Positions 11,405 to 25,176 of a stretch of DNA of 64,000 nucleotides are shown one piece after another. The notes beneath the pieces were generated by a model. It was given only the letters and a program-made list of their open reading frames with translations. It did no database searches and was not told the origin of the DNA. The translations under genes were made by a program, and so were the position numbers. Position 1 is the stretch's first letter. Each line of letters opens with the position of its first letter. Origin of the DNA: Narthecium ossifragum (Eukaryota > Streptophyta > Magnoliopsida > Dioscoreales > Nartheciaceae); contig OY986972.1 of assembly GCA_963920575.1 (NCBI GenBank), positions 24,848,672-24,912,671 on the forward strand, written 5' to 3'.

Positions 11405-12217
11405 ATCTGACGGCCCACAAGATGTTAGAAGAGTTTTATCTAGCGGTCAAGAAACACCTCTACCACATGAGTTCAGTTATTCTTAAAATACGGTCAAGAA
11501 TTTCTTATCTTTATTTCTTTCTTTAATTCAAAGTTCGGTGGAATTGATAATTGATAATTACGTTGGAATTGATACGGATGTGCTTTGCTTTGTTTAAACT
11601 TAATAATATGCCAAGTAAGCTTTGTGTGCTCCTTCACATGATTGTACATTACAATCTTATTATTCTAGACATGCCAAGAAGATAATTGAGACATACAGAA
11701 GGTGGCATCCATATAAAGGCGGAGATGTTGCATTTTTTTCATTAAAAATATATTAATCATGGATTAATCATGACCAATCAATTAAACCGTGTCATGGGCA
11801 CGGGAATCCACTAATCTAACTCTATATAAGACAGGGTTTTGGTATATCTGACGGCCCACAAGATGCTAGAAAAGTTTTATCTAGCGATCAAGAAACACCC
11901 CCACCACATGAGTTCAGTTATTCTTAAAATATGATTATCTTTATCCTAGAAGATTGTGGGGGTGGTTATTATGTTTCTTATAAACAAGAATCTCTTATCT
12001 TTCTTTCTTTTTTTAATCGAACTAAGCTTTGTTTGCTCCTTGACATGATTGTACATTACAACCTTATCATTTTAGGCATGTCATTACCTTCTTGGCATGC
12101 AGAAGGTTGCGCTATCCGCATAAAGATGGAGATGTTGCATTTTTTTCATTAAAATATATAAATCATGGATTAGTCATAACCAATCAATTAAACCGTGTCA
12201 GGGGCACGTGAATCAAC
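11405..12217. repeat. Tandem duplication, unit ~440 bp
   Basis: Both units open with TCTGACGGCCCACAAGATG and close with CCAATCAATTAAACCGTGTCA followed by GGGCACG. Unit 1 is about 11405-11820, unit 2 about 11848-12217. They differ by several indels and substitutions, so the event is not recent. Neither has a gene. Confidence 0.8.
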
Positions 12218-14599
12218 TAGTCTATTATATAAAACCAAATGCATTCTATCAAACGGTTGAGAATGACCGATCCAAATTATATCCTAATATATCATGTGAT
12301 TGAGATAAAATCACGTGTGAAGGGTGAAGAGCAGTGGATGGTCTGGGGAGAGAGAGAGTGAGGAGTTCGTAACAGATAAGAGACCATCGGGGAGGTCATT
12401 TTCCATATTTTGGTAGCGGTCCGTTTTGTCTAGGACAGTGAAGTTTGACTTGCAAGCCGCCTGAGCATCTCCCGAGACAAGTCTGGAGTCTGGACCATGG
12501 CTGCTTATTTCAACAGGGTGGCTGTTTTTTCCTTCATTGGGCCACGGTATAAGTACGGTGGTGGTGGGTCAGCGACGTTTGCCCATCCCCTCAACCTCAA
12601 GCTAGGATAAATGACTTAATTAATTAAAAAATATATCGTAATTCTTAAAAAAAAGCCTTTTTAAAAACAACTATTTAATTTGACCTGACCAAATTAAAAT
12701 AAATAAAAAATCCAATGGATCATTTGATTTCTCAATAGTAGAAAGATAGGGTTATTAGATTTTTAGGATGCCAAATGGTGTCCTAATAGCCTCTCTCAAA
12801 TCACTATTCAAGTCCAACCAGAACCAGACCATCCAAATTGGATCGGGCCTGGACCCGGTTGGCGAGATGGATCACCAGTGACCTGGCTGGTCCACCAAAC
12901 ATATCCGCCGCGCTCAAAGCGTAAAGAAGGGTGAAACCACCACCTCCCCCACTATTACGTCTCTCGTCACCGCCGGTACATTTAAAGCACCCTGGAAACT
13001 CGTGCTGTAATCTTAACCAGGACACATTATTATTATTTTTCTCTTTTACTACATATTTTTTCATTACACCCGGGATCGATAGACTGAGACCGAATAGACC
13101 CGGGACCGCAGTGTAAAAGATAATAAGTTTAATAGATACATTTTCTTACCACAGTTCTTTTCAACACTTTGATTGATGCATCACTTCACCAAAGTCCTTA
13201 AAAAAAAAAGGCAAGAAGACAAGGCACGTCGTCACTGACCTTTTTGGCTATTCCATTGACGGAGCCGGCCCTTCCGGCAAAGTTCATGCGGATTGAATTC
13301 ATCAACACGTCGTCACTGTCTTTATATAAACGCGTTCAGACTTACATTATGGATGCATGATCTCATGACTATATAATCTAAGGTCAAATTGATAAAATTC
13401 CCTTAATTTGTTGTTACCATGAATAATAACCGAGTTGATCAACCAACGATTGACGAACATGTATGGTATCGACGGTCAAATATGTGACGTTAATTGATCA
13501 AATAATATGATCAATCGGATGATCAATCAATTAGAGATAATGACCAATGGGTGATATTGGTTGATCCTCTATGTTATGACGCCATCAAAAGAAGTAGAGA
13601 ACGTGGAAGTTATCCGGACACATGGAGGCCGATGAGTCGCCCAGATGGATCGTGTAGTAATTAAAGAAGAAAGACATAGAGCATCAATTGGACAATTATA
13701 GGACGGTTCCAAGCAATTATCTAGAATTGTAGTACATATAAATATATAAAAAAATTAAGGAGAGACTATCTCTCACCCCTGATACTGATACATGTGGACG
13801 TTTTTTGTTTGATCATGTAATAAATGCTTTTGTTTTCCAATAAATTACTATTAATCAATGCAACGTCTTTCTTCAGTTTCATTCCTATATCTTTAATCTA
13901 GGTTTAAGGACTTTTCTATTTTCTTACGTTTACATGCTTCCTGTTAAACTAGATCTTATCATGCTTTCCTAATTAGATTTACCTGCTCTCCTTTCATTCA
14001 GATTTATCTATTTTCTTAAATAGATTTAATCAGATCATGTGTACTTATCTTATCGCTTTCTCCGCTACTTTTTTTAGATCAGTTTAGCTACGTCAGATCC
14101 GATTAGTCACGATCTCCTAGCACATCGACATCTCTATTTGAACTAAAGTGATTTAAAGGAGTTTGAACATTATCACGTCTCTGATTGATCACATAATTAA
14201 ACAGTACCTATGAGTTCATGGTCGAGTATTGATGGCCATCGATCAAATCTTCAAGCATAATTACTTAGAAAACACGTGTATACTAAATAGAAACCAAGTT
14301 GCAAAGCACATGGCGTCTATGTCAGCACTCAGCAGTGGTCGGTCTACCAGCACGTGAAGAAACAAGGGAATTAATAGCCTAAGCAGCAAGAATGACAAGA
14401 TGCATTCAATTTGGGGCTCGCATCGTTTACTAGCTTAATAAAGCGTTGAGATACGTGAGAACAGTAGCGTAAATGCGTCATATTAAGCAGATAGGCGAGG
14501 CGTATTGGGCGGTTGCCAGATCCGAGACTCCAATTAAAGAGTGTGTTAATGCTATTAATAAGTAATAGGGGAATGATTCGCGTCACATTATGATGGTTG

Positions 14600-14957
14600 G
14601 TCTGAGCATTCGATTCAAAACCGAAAAATCAAAATTTTCACGATCCAGGATTTTAAAAATCGAATCGAACCAAAAGTACCGTACAAAAGAGTTAACTGAA
14701 CGAAGCTAATTCGTTGTAAGATTTAAAAATTGAATCGAATAGAATTATATGTGTAGTTATGGAGTCCATAAAATAAAAAGACAGCTATTTAACTAAAAAA
14801 TTCTATATTTTGGTTTTAACTAAAGTTTAAAATGAAAAATTGAAACTTTTAAAGGTACATAACCGAACTGAATGGATCGAAAAATCAAACTAAATGGATC
14901 AAATTTTTATAATTCGATTTGATTTTTTTTTTATTTTAGTTCGGTTTTTGCTCACCT
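14600..14957. mobile_element. hAT-like MITE relic
   Basis: An AT-rich stretch whose ends are inverted and related (TGAGCATTCGATTCAAAACCG at the left; on the opposite strand TGAGCAAAAACCGAACTAAA at the right). Internal runs are rich in ATCGAA/TTCGAT. The GAGCA ends are typical of many hAT MITEs. No clear 8-bp TSD is visible. Confidence 0.4.
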
Positions 14958-15445
14958 TATCGGAGGGTTTGAGTTTGAGAGGACGGGGATTTGTGTGGGT
15001 GTTTTGGGTAAGGTCGTGGTGTTGGGTGAGTTGTTAGAGCATTCGCATCAGCCATCTTATTTCATGCTCGAGACAAATATAGGGAAACACAGGGAAAGAA
15101 AACAAAACAAATACAACGGTCTTCCATTAGCCTCTCAAAAGTTAAATAGGGGGTGCCACAGTGCCCTCTATATGTCGCAGAGCATTCTTCACCACTCTTG
15201 ACTATTTTGAATGTGAAAAACGTGGGAGAGTATGAATCAAATTCATGACACCCATTACATAATCTTTTAAATAAGATATAGAGCGGGGCATATCTCAAAT
15301 AATTTTATAATATACTTTGATAAAACGAATTCCAACATCTACTGTACTCCATTTTTTGTAATACTTCCTAATATAAATATATCAGAAATGTGAAAGATAT
15401 ATATATTTTTTTTTTTGAAAAGATGAGCTCGAAGGCTAGGGAACA

Positions 15446-17146
15446 TTAACTAGACAGTCCCCTAAATAGGGTCGCCATACTCAGAGCCAAAACTAGCTCC
15501 TGATTATTAGCAGAAAAAGAATTAGCAATAGTCCGTGCCTGACGAGCAACCCAGTCCGCTCTTTTATTATCCTCACGAGGAATGGAAAGCATCCTCACAC
15601 TCCGAACCTGACCAATCCTCCACCAGATATCATGCAGCGTCGGGATTATAGAAGATGACGCGGGCATCCTCCCCTCCACCAAAGCCACAGCCGTCGAGGA
15701 GTCGCATTCAACTATCAAGTCCCTTGCACCCCGACGCACGCCCTCCATTAGCCCAAGATGAATAGCAGCAATCTCCCCGTACAAAATCCCATATGGCGCA
15801 TCAGATAGTGTATCAGAAATAGACCAAGCAATGGTATCGTCATCCTCCAAGCACACTGCCCCCAACCCTATATATGCAGAGACCATATCTATAGAAGCAT
15901 CGACCTGGATCACAGTCCCCTTCCCCATCCCCTCTGTCCCGCCAGCCACTCGACCGGTGATTTAGAATGTGGAACTCCCTTGCCAGCCATTTGCTTCTCC
16001 TCACCACTTGTCCAACATCAAATGGCACATCCTGATAGAGCAGCTCACATCTAGCCTTCCAGATAGTCCACAACTCGTAAGCGATCACCGTCTTCAACAG
16101 TCTCCGCTGCTCATCCTTTACGCTACTTCTCAAAACCTCCCATCATCTATTCATACTCCATACCAGGAGATCAATACCCGATCCAATCAGTAGCCTCTCC
16201 CAAACTTGACTCGAAGTAGGGCAAGCCACGAAGAGATGATCCAGCGACTCCATCTCCTCCTGGCATCGCGAACAGCCCCCAGCCTCTAGGACCCCGGCAG
16301 CCACAAGCGTTGCCATCGTCGGAATCTTCTCGTGCATCAACCGCCAAAGGAATAGTGATGGCAACGGGGCGGATCGGGGCGGATATTGGAAATACCATAC
16401 CCGTCCCCGCACTCCTCCGCCCATACCATAACCGTCCATTCTCCGCGCGGATAATGGGGATCGCGGACCATAACCATCCCCGCGGGTACGCGGATGTTAC
16501 CCGCAATCCGTGGTTATCCGCAATCCGCGGTTACCCGCAAAACCTAAAAAACCCATTCAATTAGCATTAAGCCTCTAAAATCTAAATCTAAATCCACCAA
16601 ACTATCATCAACATTCGGTCTCTAAAATCTTGATCCACAAACACTCATCAACAATTAGTCTTTATTAGAGTATTATTACAAAAATAGACTCTTTAAAATC
16701 CACCAAACCAACATTTAGTGGCGGGGCGGGGCGGATATGCGGGGCGGGGCGGATATTACCCAATACCATAATCCGCCCCGTAGCCGCGCGGATTTTAAAT
16801 TTGAAAACCATACCCGTATCCACGGGTAAAACATCTATACCATACCCGTCCCCATCGGTGCGGATCGGGTCGATTATCCAGCGGGGCGGTCAATTTTGCC
16901 ATCCCTACAAAGGAAGAGCCGAACCCGAGGTTCAGCCGCCGCCTTCCACACCGGCCACCACCACCCGCGAAGACCCTCCTCCTGTGATTCCATCTGGTGA
17001 GAGGCTTCCAAAAACTCATAGTAAGATACCATAATGACCTCCCCTATCACCGACCAAACCAAACGAGCCTCATCCACCGTCTCCGACGATGTCGGACCTG
17101 TCGCAACGATCGTTCCTACCAGATCTCGGTGAAACAGAGCCCTCAA
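15446..17146 (-). pseudogene. LINE ORF2 C-terminus: zf-RVT and RNase H domains
   Basis: Reading on the minus strand from about 17146, a linker leads to the zf-RVT region (WWWPVWKAAAEPRVRLFL), is cut by the MITE, and resumes with LFLWRLMHEKIPTMATLVA and a cysteine/histidine set (CSRCQEE, then DHLFVACP). Next come KTVIAYELWTIWKARCELL and the RNase H domain at 15446-15949. That domain shows the catalytic acidic residues in VDAS, YGEIAAIHLGL, VECDSS and PREDNKRADWVA. The RNase H reading frame itself is open for 167 residues. The parts are in more than one frame and lack a start, so this is a fragment rather than a gene. Confidence 0.85.
16353..16907. mobile_element. GC-rich hAT-type MITE
   Basis: A 555-bp insert starting TAGTGATGGCAA and ending TTGCCATCCCTA, with a perfect 8-bp TSD CAAAGGAA at 16345-16352 and 16908-16915; hAT elements make 8-bp TSDs. 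Both arms carry repeats of GGGGCGGAT or its complement, while the centre (16560-16700) is AT-rich. Removing it restores the zf-RVT reading of the host LINE. It has no transposase. Confidence 0.9.
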
Positions 17147-17161
17147 ACGTTTCTACCAGAT

Positions 17162-17212
17162 ACAATATATATAGTCTTTAATGTGAAAGATACAGTATAT
17201 ATAGTCTTTATA
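17162..17212. repeat. Short tandem repeat at the LINE junction
   Basis: Two copies of AGATACA(A/G)TATATATAGTC followed by TTTA lie 30 bp apart, spanning the right TSD of the LINE. Confidence 0.6.
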
Positions 17213-18324
17213 CTTGGGTATATTCTATAAATAATCCTCAAATAATGACGGTACGAAATAGAAAAAAATGGATTTTAAGTATTTAATTGATAGAACTGTC
17301 AAGATAAATTTGTATATTATATATTTTGATAATATTTATTATAATAAATATATCTCAAACATAAAAAAATAATGTTTAATATTTAATTTTCATAATTATA
17401 TATTTATTAATTAATAAAATGAAGAATATAATAAAAAAATTATAGGGAAATGAATATTTTAGTGTCATAAGAGCATCATTAGCAGCTTAGCTATCCCTCG
17501 CCCTCTCCCTCTCCCTGTTTTGGTGTGCTTTTACGTCATTCTACAATATACGGAATCAGTTTTTATCTTATTCATCCAACAGTTTTCCCCATATTAATTC
17601 CTAATAATGCTGAAAGATTTAAATCTTAAACATGTGTAGTGAATAGTGAATGCGTTTTTATTCACAACATATTCATTATCTCGTTATCTATCCTTAAATT
17701 TAAAGAATATGACTTAAAAAAACATTACCTAAGAGATTCCCTATCTCCAAACTCGTTCATTATCTCGTTCCCTAAATTTTAACAGATTCCCTGATTATAG
17801 AGAATACGATGAGTTGTTAGAGAATGACATAGAAAATGTGTTTAAAGATAAAGAATCTACTATGTCGTGTGACGTTTTTTAATAATATTTTTTAAATATA
17901 ATGACCGAGAGAATGGGATAAGGAAAACGTTGATGACGCTATAAAAATAGAGAAGCTGGGGAAGTTGTAAAATGATCAATTTTTAATGTATTTTTAAACA
18001 TTTTTCTGTTATTAATAAAGCCCACTCATGAAAAAAATGTGAGCGTGGCCCGTGGGACGTGAAAATTTCACATTTTTAACGACGACGATGTGACGTGTGA
18101 TGCATATCTCTTTATTAATAATATAATCCTCCAAGTAATGAGAGACAGCACTCGTAATAATAACCAAATCTCGCCACGCATGCGTGTATCCATCGGGAGT
18201 CCCATTTTTAGGTGCCCGAAAAGCCCTTTATTATTTCTTATTTTAGGCGCAAAAGTCCATCCTTTTTACAGACAACCGAGAGACGAGAGGCGCTCTCAGG
18301 CACGGCTCGCTGTGGCTGGAGAGA
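17213..18324. other. AT-rich spacer upstream of the sphingosine kinase gene, possible MITE
   Basis: About 17470-17945 may be a MITE: the left end GAGCATCATTAGCAGC resembles the reverse complement of the right end TAGCGTCATCAACG, but no TSD is clear. The last ~200 bp before 18325 would hold the promoter and 5' UTR of the kinase gene. No other gene is seen. Confidence 0.3.
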
Positions 18325-21300
18325 ATGACGTGGGGAGTGGAAGAGGGGGCCTTAGTGGAGAGGATGAGAGTGGATGGGACGGCGGCGGAGGTCAGCTTCA
18401 CGGTGGCCGGAGAGCTCCGATGGTGCGGTATCGCGGGTGGAGGAGGTAAAGAGCGGTGCCTGGCGGTGGAGGAGGAGGTGCTGGGTTTCGAGATGGATGG
18501 GGCGAGTATTAGGCTGAAGGCGTTCGTGGGTAGCTTGAAAGGGGTGTCTTGTGGGGGGAGCTTTGGGAAGAGGGTGAGGAGGGACTTCGTGCTGGAGATG
18601 CCCAGCGAGAAGGCCGCTTTAGCGTGGAGCCGGAGGCTCACAGATTGCATTGAGTCGCTTGGTGGGTGTTTCGTTTAGAGACTGAACACAAAATTATGAA
18701 TTCATTCTGTTTTTGGGGAAATTTTCCGTTTCATTTCGTCCAAGTGTTTTTGCGCAATTCTATGATTTTTGATAAAGACCTCAGTTTTTAAAATGAATCA
18801 GAATGCTTGTCAATTCATTGAGAGATGTAATGATCTTTTAAGACTGCTATTCTGATGCAATTTTGGGCGCTCTAAATTTCAGATTCTGTCTGAGAAGCGA
18901 AAAAAATACATTTGTATCATTTTTAAAAAGATGGTTTAATTCACGGAATGATGATCTTGTTCATCTTTGGCCTTTCTAAATGGGAAAAAATCTGATTTTT
19001 TTTTTTTTGCCTTCCAATTTCCTGTTTTTCTCTTGCTGTAGATATAATGATCTTTTAGCTTCGTTTTTCTTTTAAAAAGTCATCATTCAGTTCAGTTTTG
19101 TTTGGTTTTATCAAAACGATCAATTGATCTCGACCTCAAATTCTTCTTGTGTTAATAAAGGGTCACCTTTTGGTTTCTTTCAGACTTTCTGATTTTTTTC
19201 CGAACCGGATATGTTACAGCAAATTCCTTCATTATTTCTTTTTTATTGCAGTTGTATATGTTGTTTCCATATTGGCTTTCTTCCTCTGGATCTTTAGAAG
19301 ATTTTGAGATTTCCTTGCTGAGTTAGTTCTGCTGCAAAATCATTACTCTTTTAGCAATTTACGTGCACAATTAGATTTTAATTTTGAAAGTATTCCTGAC
19401 CCTTCGGGGAAAATAAGACTAGATCTCAGAACTAGTAGAAAACTGGCCTCCACGTTATAAGGAAAGTCCTCTTTTGGGTATTTTGTAATGGAAAATTCTC
19501 TTACTCATGGCCTTTTATATCTTAAAATCCAGTCCGTTTCTCATAATGTAATTAGTTTTATTGTAGAGTTAGTGCGAAACAGCATTTCCTCAGAATGATA
19601 CTGAATATAAATTTTGACGTCTTTATTCTGCTTCGTTAAAGTCAAATTTCTTCTGTCGTTTCAATTATAGGCCGGCCAAAGAGGCTGCTTATCATGTTAA
19701 ACCCATATGGCGGAAAGAAATGCGCACGGAAGATATTTCATAACGAAGTCAGGCCTCTCCTTGTGGCTGCTAATGTTATTTATACTTTGCAAGGTTCGTA
19801 GCTTTTTATATATAATGCTTTTCTTAATTCTTGTATTCGCTTTGATTCAAAGATCTTCTTAAAGAATGGCAATCCTTTTTGTCTCATCTATAGCCATCAA
19901 TAATGCCTAGAAAGAAACCTCCTCTCTAAGCCATGGTTTTCTCTTCCTATGTGATTCAGCTAGTCTTGGAACCGCCACAATGTCCCCAGCCACCCCACCC
20001 CACCCCACCCCTCACCCCAACCCCCCGGCCTTTCACCCCACCATTGCTTCCTGCCATTGTCTCAAATCGAGTCCTGCCACTCTACAGCTTCAGGCTTGCT
20101 TTACTATGTGCTCTCCTATGCATGATATGAGACTAGGAGCATATTGAGGTGCATTACGGTTAGAAAATTGGCTACTCTATGTATCGGTCTATGATACGCC
20201 GACCTTAAATTAGTTTGGTTTTTTAACTTTCAGAAACAGAATATCAGCTTCATGCACAGGAGATTGCTATTAAGTTGGATCTTCTGGAATATGACGGCGT
20301 CGTTTGTGTCAGTGGTGATGGTGTACTTGTTGAGGTTAGTAATGCTTCCTGCTCTCAACCTGGGTAGAAGGGAGCGTGTGACAATGACCCTTCTTCTTTT
20401 TTTTAACACTTAAGCACATAGTTTATCTTTTGCCTTCCCTGTGAACTGGAGAAATGCAAGTGGCTGTTCACAAGTGTCTCATAATTTTAGTTACTAGAAA
20501 AGGATCATGATATTTATTATGAAATATGCTAAAGTTGAAGTGTTAATTTGACTTACTGTCATGACTTTAAAAACAAATGACAGTGACTCTTCACTTGGAC
20601 GCCCTTATAAACTTATTCCAGTTACGAGCTTGTAAAACTACATCCAACAGAACAAGCTGTTATCAGTCCAGGAACTGTCGACTGCCTAGATGCATGTGGT
20701 TCTGCTTGTTGAGGACGTTGTGAAGAAAGAAAATGAGGGTTGGCTGAGATAGTTAACCTATTCATGTCCGGTGTAAAATTCATTGGCATCATGAACTCTT
20801 GTCGCTTGCTTGCCATAGTTGACATATTCATGTATAGTGTTAAATTCATGGCCATCCTGAATTCTTGAGGCTTACCTATATGGGGAAGTTACATGTTTTT
20901 TTTTCTCTTCACAGCTTCTTATGTTTGAGTTTTTTGAACAACTGCTTTATTTCACCTCCATCGTCTTTCTCCCCTGATATGTTCCAGTGTAAGCAGGTAG
21001 TTAGTGGCTTGCTTCAAAGAGAAGATTGGGAGAATGCAATCAAAATGCCACTTGGGATAATTCCAGCAGGTAATTTCTGCTTCTTACCTTGTTGTAGCAT
21101 TAAGCTGCTCTTTGACCTTTGCTTACTTGAATAATCTAGTTGAGGCATTGAATAATATAGACACATGTTAGTTTCATAATACTGATTGGTTGATGTCCTT
21201 GTTGCATTGTCCTTAAATGCGATTTCGTAATACATGCTATCTGTCGAAACTGTCATCTAAAGCTCTATGGCTAATTGGTTATAAACAACTAAAAGTGTTA

Positions 21301-24300
21301 GCCTGAGGCTCATCTCATTAAAAAAATAAAGAACTGAGTTCATGTTGTGGATCTTGAAATGTGAGACAGCCCTGGGTGAGCCAAGTTAGTTTTTAAATCT
21401 AAAGGTGGAAACTGAGTATTGGTGTCTTCTCCAGAGTGTCCATGCTTAGTTGTCTGTAGGACTACTTTTTGATAGATGGGACTGATTTGTCCATTTTATG
21501 ATGGGCTTTTGACGTTCTTCAAGTGTCTGTGGCAATAATAGACTTGTCACTTGATTTGAAACGGAGGGTTGAATTTTTGGTTGTCTGAAAATGAACATAA
21601 GGACTTGGAAAGCACTTTTTGTCGTGAAATTAGTCATTCAGATATTGGTCCGTTATGACGATTTCAGAAATAAACAGCAGTATAACCACGTGGAAGGATG
21701 TAGGGCATTCCAAACATCTCCGGGCTTGCTCAAAAAATTGTTCTCCCTACTTTGGTGATAGGATTTTCCTTAAAGTTATCTATTAGAAAATATATACAAT
21801 GATATTTGCACTATAGTACTATTGGTTTGCTGTCATGTCATGTCCTTTCCAATTTCAGATACTATGTCCATCTTTTGGAGTTTAGATACACAATGTCTAA
21901 TGCAGGCACTGGCAATGGCATGGTGAAATCACTTATGGACGCGGTTGGTGAAACATGCTCGATAATGAATGCCACAGTTGCAATTATCAGAGGTCATAAT
22001 TTTTTTCACTTGGTTTTTTCCTTAGAACCATAGTTACAGAATAGTCATTCACCTCTGTTGGATATCTTCAACAACTAGTATTTTTTGTAACTTTACAGGG
22101 CATAAGCGTTCTCTGGATGTTGCTACTATATTGCAAGGGGAAAGGAGGTTTTTTAGCGTCTTGATGCTCAGTTGGGGTATGATGATTTCTTGATATCTTA
22201 ACATCAAAATATTAATCGCTTGTGTACCCACTGGTTCTTGTCCTTGTTGATCTTTTATCTGGAGGAGTAGCCAGGTTGTTATGGGTGTATCAGAAAACTT
22301 ATCAATTCTACGTGCAGGTTTCGTGGCAGATGTTGATATTGAATCTGAGAAGTATAGATGGATGGGAAGTGCTCGCATAGACTTCTATGTATGTTGGTCA
22401 ATCTTTCGTATGATTATCTCTTTCTAATGTTTTACCTAACCACTTGTTATATGCTTGCTTTGAGACATTGTTCTTACCAAAAGTACTTCCTATTCCATTT
22501 TTACTTTCATTGTTACTGAATGTATCCTGCTGATGAAAATTTTACATTTATGTGTAAAAAGAATTACTTAGATAGAAGATCAATAAGAGATTGTGCCATC
22601 TACTCCCCTGTTGTAATTGCTTGTCCTGATCTTTTTTTGGCTTCCAGTCTTTATTGCGTATAATGAACCTACGAAGATACCATGGATGTGTTCACTTTGT
22701 CCCAGCTCCTGGATATGAAGTTTATGGGGAATCTATGAAGAAAAATGGAAGCACCAAGGTTGAAAGTGAAATGCTCCGACAAGCTGATGTTGTGGATTGC
22801 GAAGTTCAGCAATGCGGTTATCAGGGACCGAATATTTGTTTGGAGGATATGGACTGGAGATCGATTACTGGTCCTTTTATATTGGTTTGGATTAACAATG
22901 TGCCTTGGTCTGGGGAAGACATCTTGGCAGCACCTGCAGCCAAGGTATTCTAATACGTGCTGTTGCTTAATATGTGTGATATCAATGCTTGTTGTTATTA
23001 TGTTCCTAGAGAGAATAGTAGTTATATAGAAGTCTGAAAATACAATTTATCTTTAATTACCAATTCACAGCACATGTAAAGGTTGTTCATCACCTTCATG
23101 CTTACATCAACCTGCATGACGTCTCAGGTTTGAAACTTCACAGGGTCTATATGGTAACTAAGTTCAAGGAGGTTTTTTGGTTAAGCTGTAAGACATCTGC
23201 AGTGCCTAAGTTAAGGTTAAGGGCTCAATTTTGAAAACAGATTAAAATACTGGAAAATTCTTTGTATATGGGTTTTGTCATGCTGCTGATTGTTATGTAG
23301 ATACTCTTTTGAACAAATTGAAAATAGGCTCAACTTCTTTATGCCAGTATTCACTTTACTTTGATTGTCCGAGATCATTTTTCAGCCATATGCTAACACT
23401 TTAGGCCCAATGATACAAGAGATGGTATGAATTCTTGTAACTCATAGGGGCTGTGTACTGAAACTACTTTCTGATAAGCCAGTTTCTAGATGCCTTTTAT
23501 TTCTTCATCGGTTCTGACTTGTACAAGTTCACTTAAATCTTTGTGCTCAGTTCTCAGATGGCTACTTGGATGTGATCATTATAAAGGAATGTTCTAAACA
23601 GGCTTTTCTATCCCTTTGCCTGAGAATGTGTGACGGAGGCTACATTAAATCGCCCTACGTTATGTATCTCAAGGTATGTACTTTTTTGATGTTCTGAGGA
23701 CCAGAAGTTACCCCTAGCTTCTATTAACTTTACTCTGAAGTTATTTAATGGATCTGTTAACCTGCCTTAATATCAGCATATTCTGTTAGCTATTTGTATA
23801 GTAATCTCCTTAATTAAATCAATTATGATAGGGTTTTAAAGATTAAGTATCAGGTTTATTATGTTTAGCATTTAGCCTCAGCATTAGTTGCAAACTCACT
23901 ATCTACATGGCCAGCTTTATGGATGCTAGTATGAGTTGACAAAAATCAGACAACTTCTCTTCTCTTATCCAATCAATGTTTGTCATAGTATTGAATTCAA
24001 CTTTAGGCCATGGAAAGGGCTATCAATGAGCTGAAATGATCCGAGCCTTGGCTCGCTTGTTTTATACTTGAATTACTAATGGAGGTGGCCCTGGCAGCCT
24101 CCGACTTCATTCATGATTTGGGAGAGGTCAAAACCCTCTGCTCTGCATCCCCTGCCATGCTACGTGTTCCTAATTTATCCATGGGTTTTGTTCAATGGAG
24201 CTTGCATGAGGATTGAAGTTTCTTTGTTTATCGCATGCATTATTCTAAAGTTTTGTGAAACAGATGTTGGTGCCTCACAAAGCAGGCAATTGCTAGCTTT

Positions 24301-24589
24301 TTGTCCATAGTTTTGCATGCTAGTTGATCAAGCTGTGTTCAAGAGGTTATGATTAAACCTAGATCCGGTTTCTGATCTATCACTCTTCCAGGTCAAAGCA
24401 CTTCGGCTAGAGCCAGGCCAGCGTGTTGGCAATCCAGCCAAGGGAGGAATCATAGACTCTGACGGCGAGGTCATTGCAAGGGGAGAAGGAACATACGAAT
24501 GCCATCAGCAAGGGGATTTGATGGCTTATGGCCCTCCCATTCAGATGACTGTGGGCCAAGGTTTAGCCACCATATTCTCTCCTAGATGA
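18325..24589 (+). CDS. SPHK1: Sphingosine (long-chain base) kinase, 10 exons
   Basis: Exons 18325-18661, 19671-19793, 20234-20334, 20997-21069, 21906-21992, 22099-22176, 22318-22388, 22648-22944, 23551-23673 and 24392-24589 join in frame to 495 residues; all introns are GT-AG. The protein phosphorylates sphingosine and phytosphingosine to the 1-phosphates, signals in abscisic acid and guard-cell responses. After a plant-type N-terminal region (1-112) the lipid/diacylglycerol kinase fold starts with RPKRLLIMLNPYGGK. The ATP-binding motif is VSGDG (about 179-183), followed by PLGIIPAGTGNGM (about 203-215). Later motifs include LSWGFVADVDIESE and the C-terminal DGEVIARGEG, where the conserved D-G-E sits. 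Length fits the Arabidopsis enzymes (about 480-490 residues). Nothing suggests inactivation. The symbol marks the plant SPHK1/2 type; the exact orthologue is not resolved. Confidence 0.93.
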
Positions 24590-25176
24590 TCCATTGCTGC
24601 TATTTCATACCTTCTTCAATCTCCTTCCTGTATATCCGATGCCGTATTCTCTAGTTAGAATCAGTTAAAGGAAGGATGAACAGAAGTATGTACAGCCATT
24701 TTTTTCCTTTTTCTTCATGCAATGCTGCCAGTAGAACATCTGATGAATTAAAGTGTTGACATAAGCCTGTGAGCAGCCTATAATTTGGAGGTAAATGGAA
24801 ACTGCAGCAGTTGGGGTCTGCTTATGAATTCTAGTTGATCATCTCTTGTTGCACTTCCTTTACAAACACCATTACTCTGTTCCTTTCATGGAACTTCTAT
24901 CACCTGTAATAGTTTTAACAGCATATGAACCTTATTGTACTGTTTTAAGAGAACTTTTAAATCTACATGTACTTTTGAACATTGTCCTAACTTATAAAAA
25001 GGTAATTAGATTTATGGGTAAAAATCATTTTGATCTCCTCTAGTTTCACGATTTTTCATTTTAAACCATGTGTTTCAAAACGTAACAAAACATACCTTGT
25101 AATTACAATAATTTCACTTAAAATCCAAATTATTGACGGTCGTTTCTTGACTTAACGGTCGTTAGTAATTCATTTT

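Larger units (their letters stand above)
9400..14599. other. Gene-free AT-rich spacer
   Basis: No coding gene is supported. Short ORFs (9893-10195, 11931-12152, 12804-13064) are low-complexity or unrecognisable. The stretch holds a possible foldback element at about 9948-10846, a tandem duplication at 11405-12217, a (GAA)n run near 11178-11192, and a poly(G) run of 12 at about 10783-10794. Confidence 0.4.
15400..17179 (-). mobile_element. 5'-truncated LINE
   Basis: A minus-strand LINE 3' end. It finishes in a poly(T) tract on the + strand at about 15404-15416 (its poly(A)) and is flanked by a 13-bp direct repeat AATGTGAAAGATA at 15387-15399 and 17180-17192. It keeps the C-terminal part of ORF2 (zf-RVT and RNase H) and lacks the endonuclease and reverse transcriptase, as usual for incomplete reverse transcription. 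A 555-bp hAT MITE splits it at 16353-16907. Confidence 0.8.
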
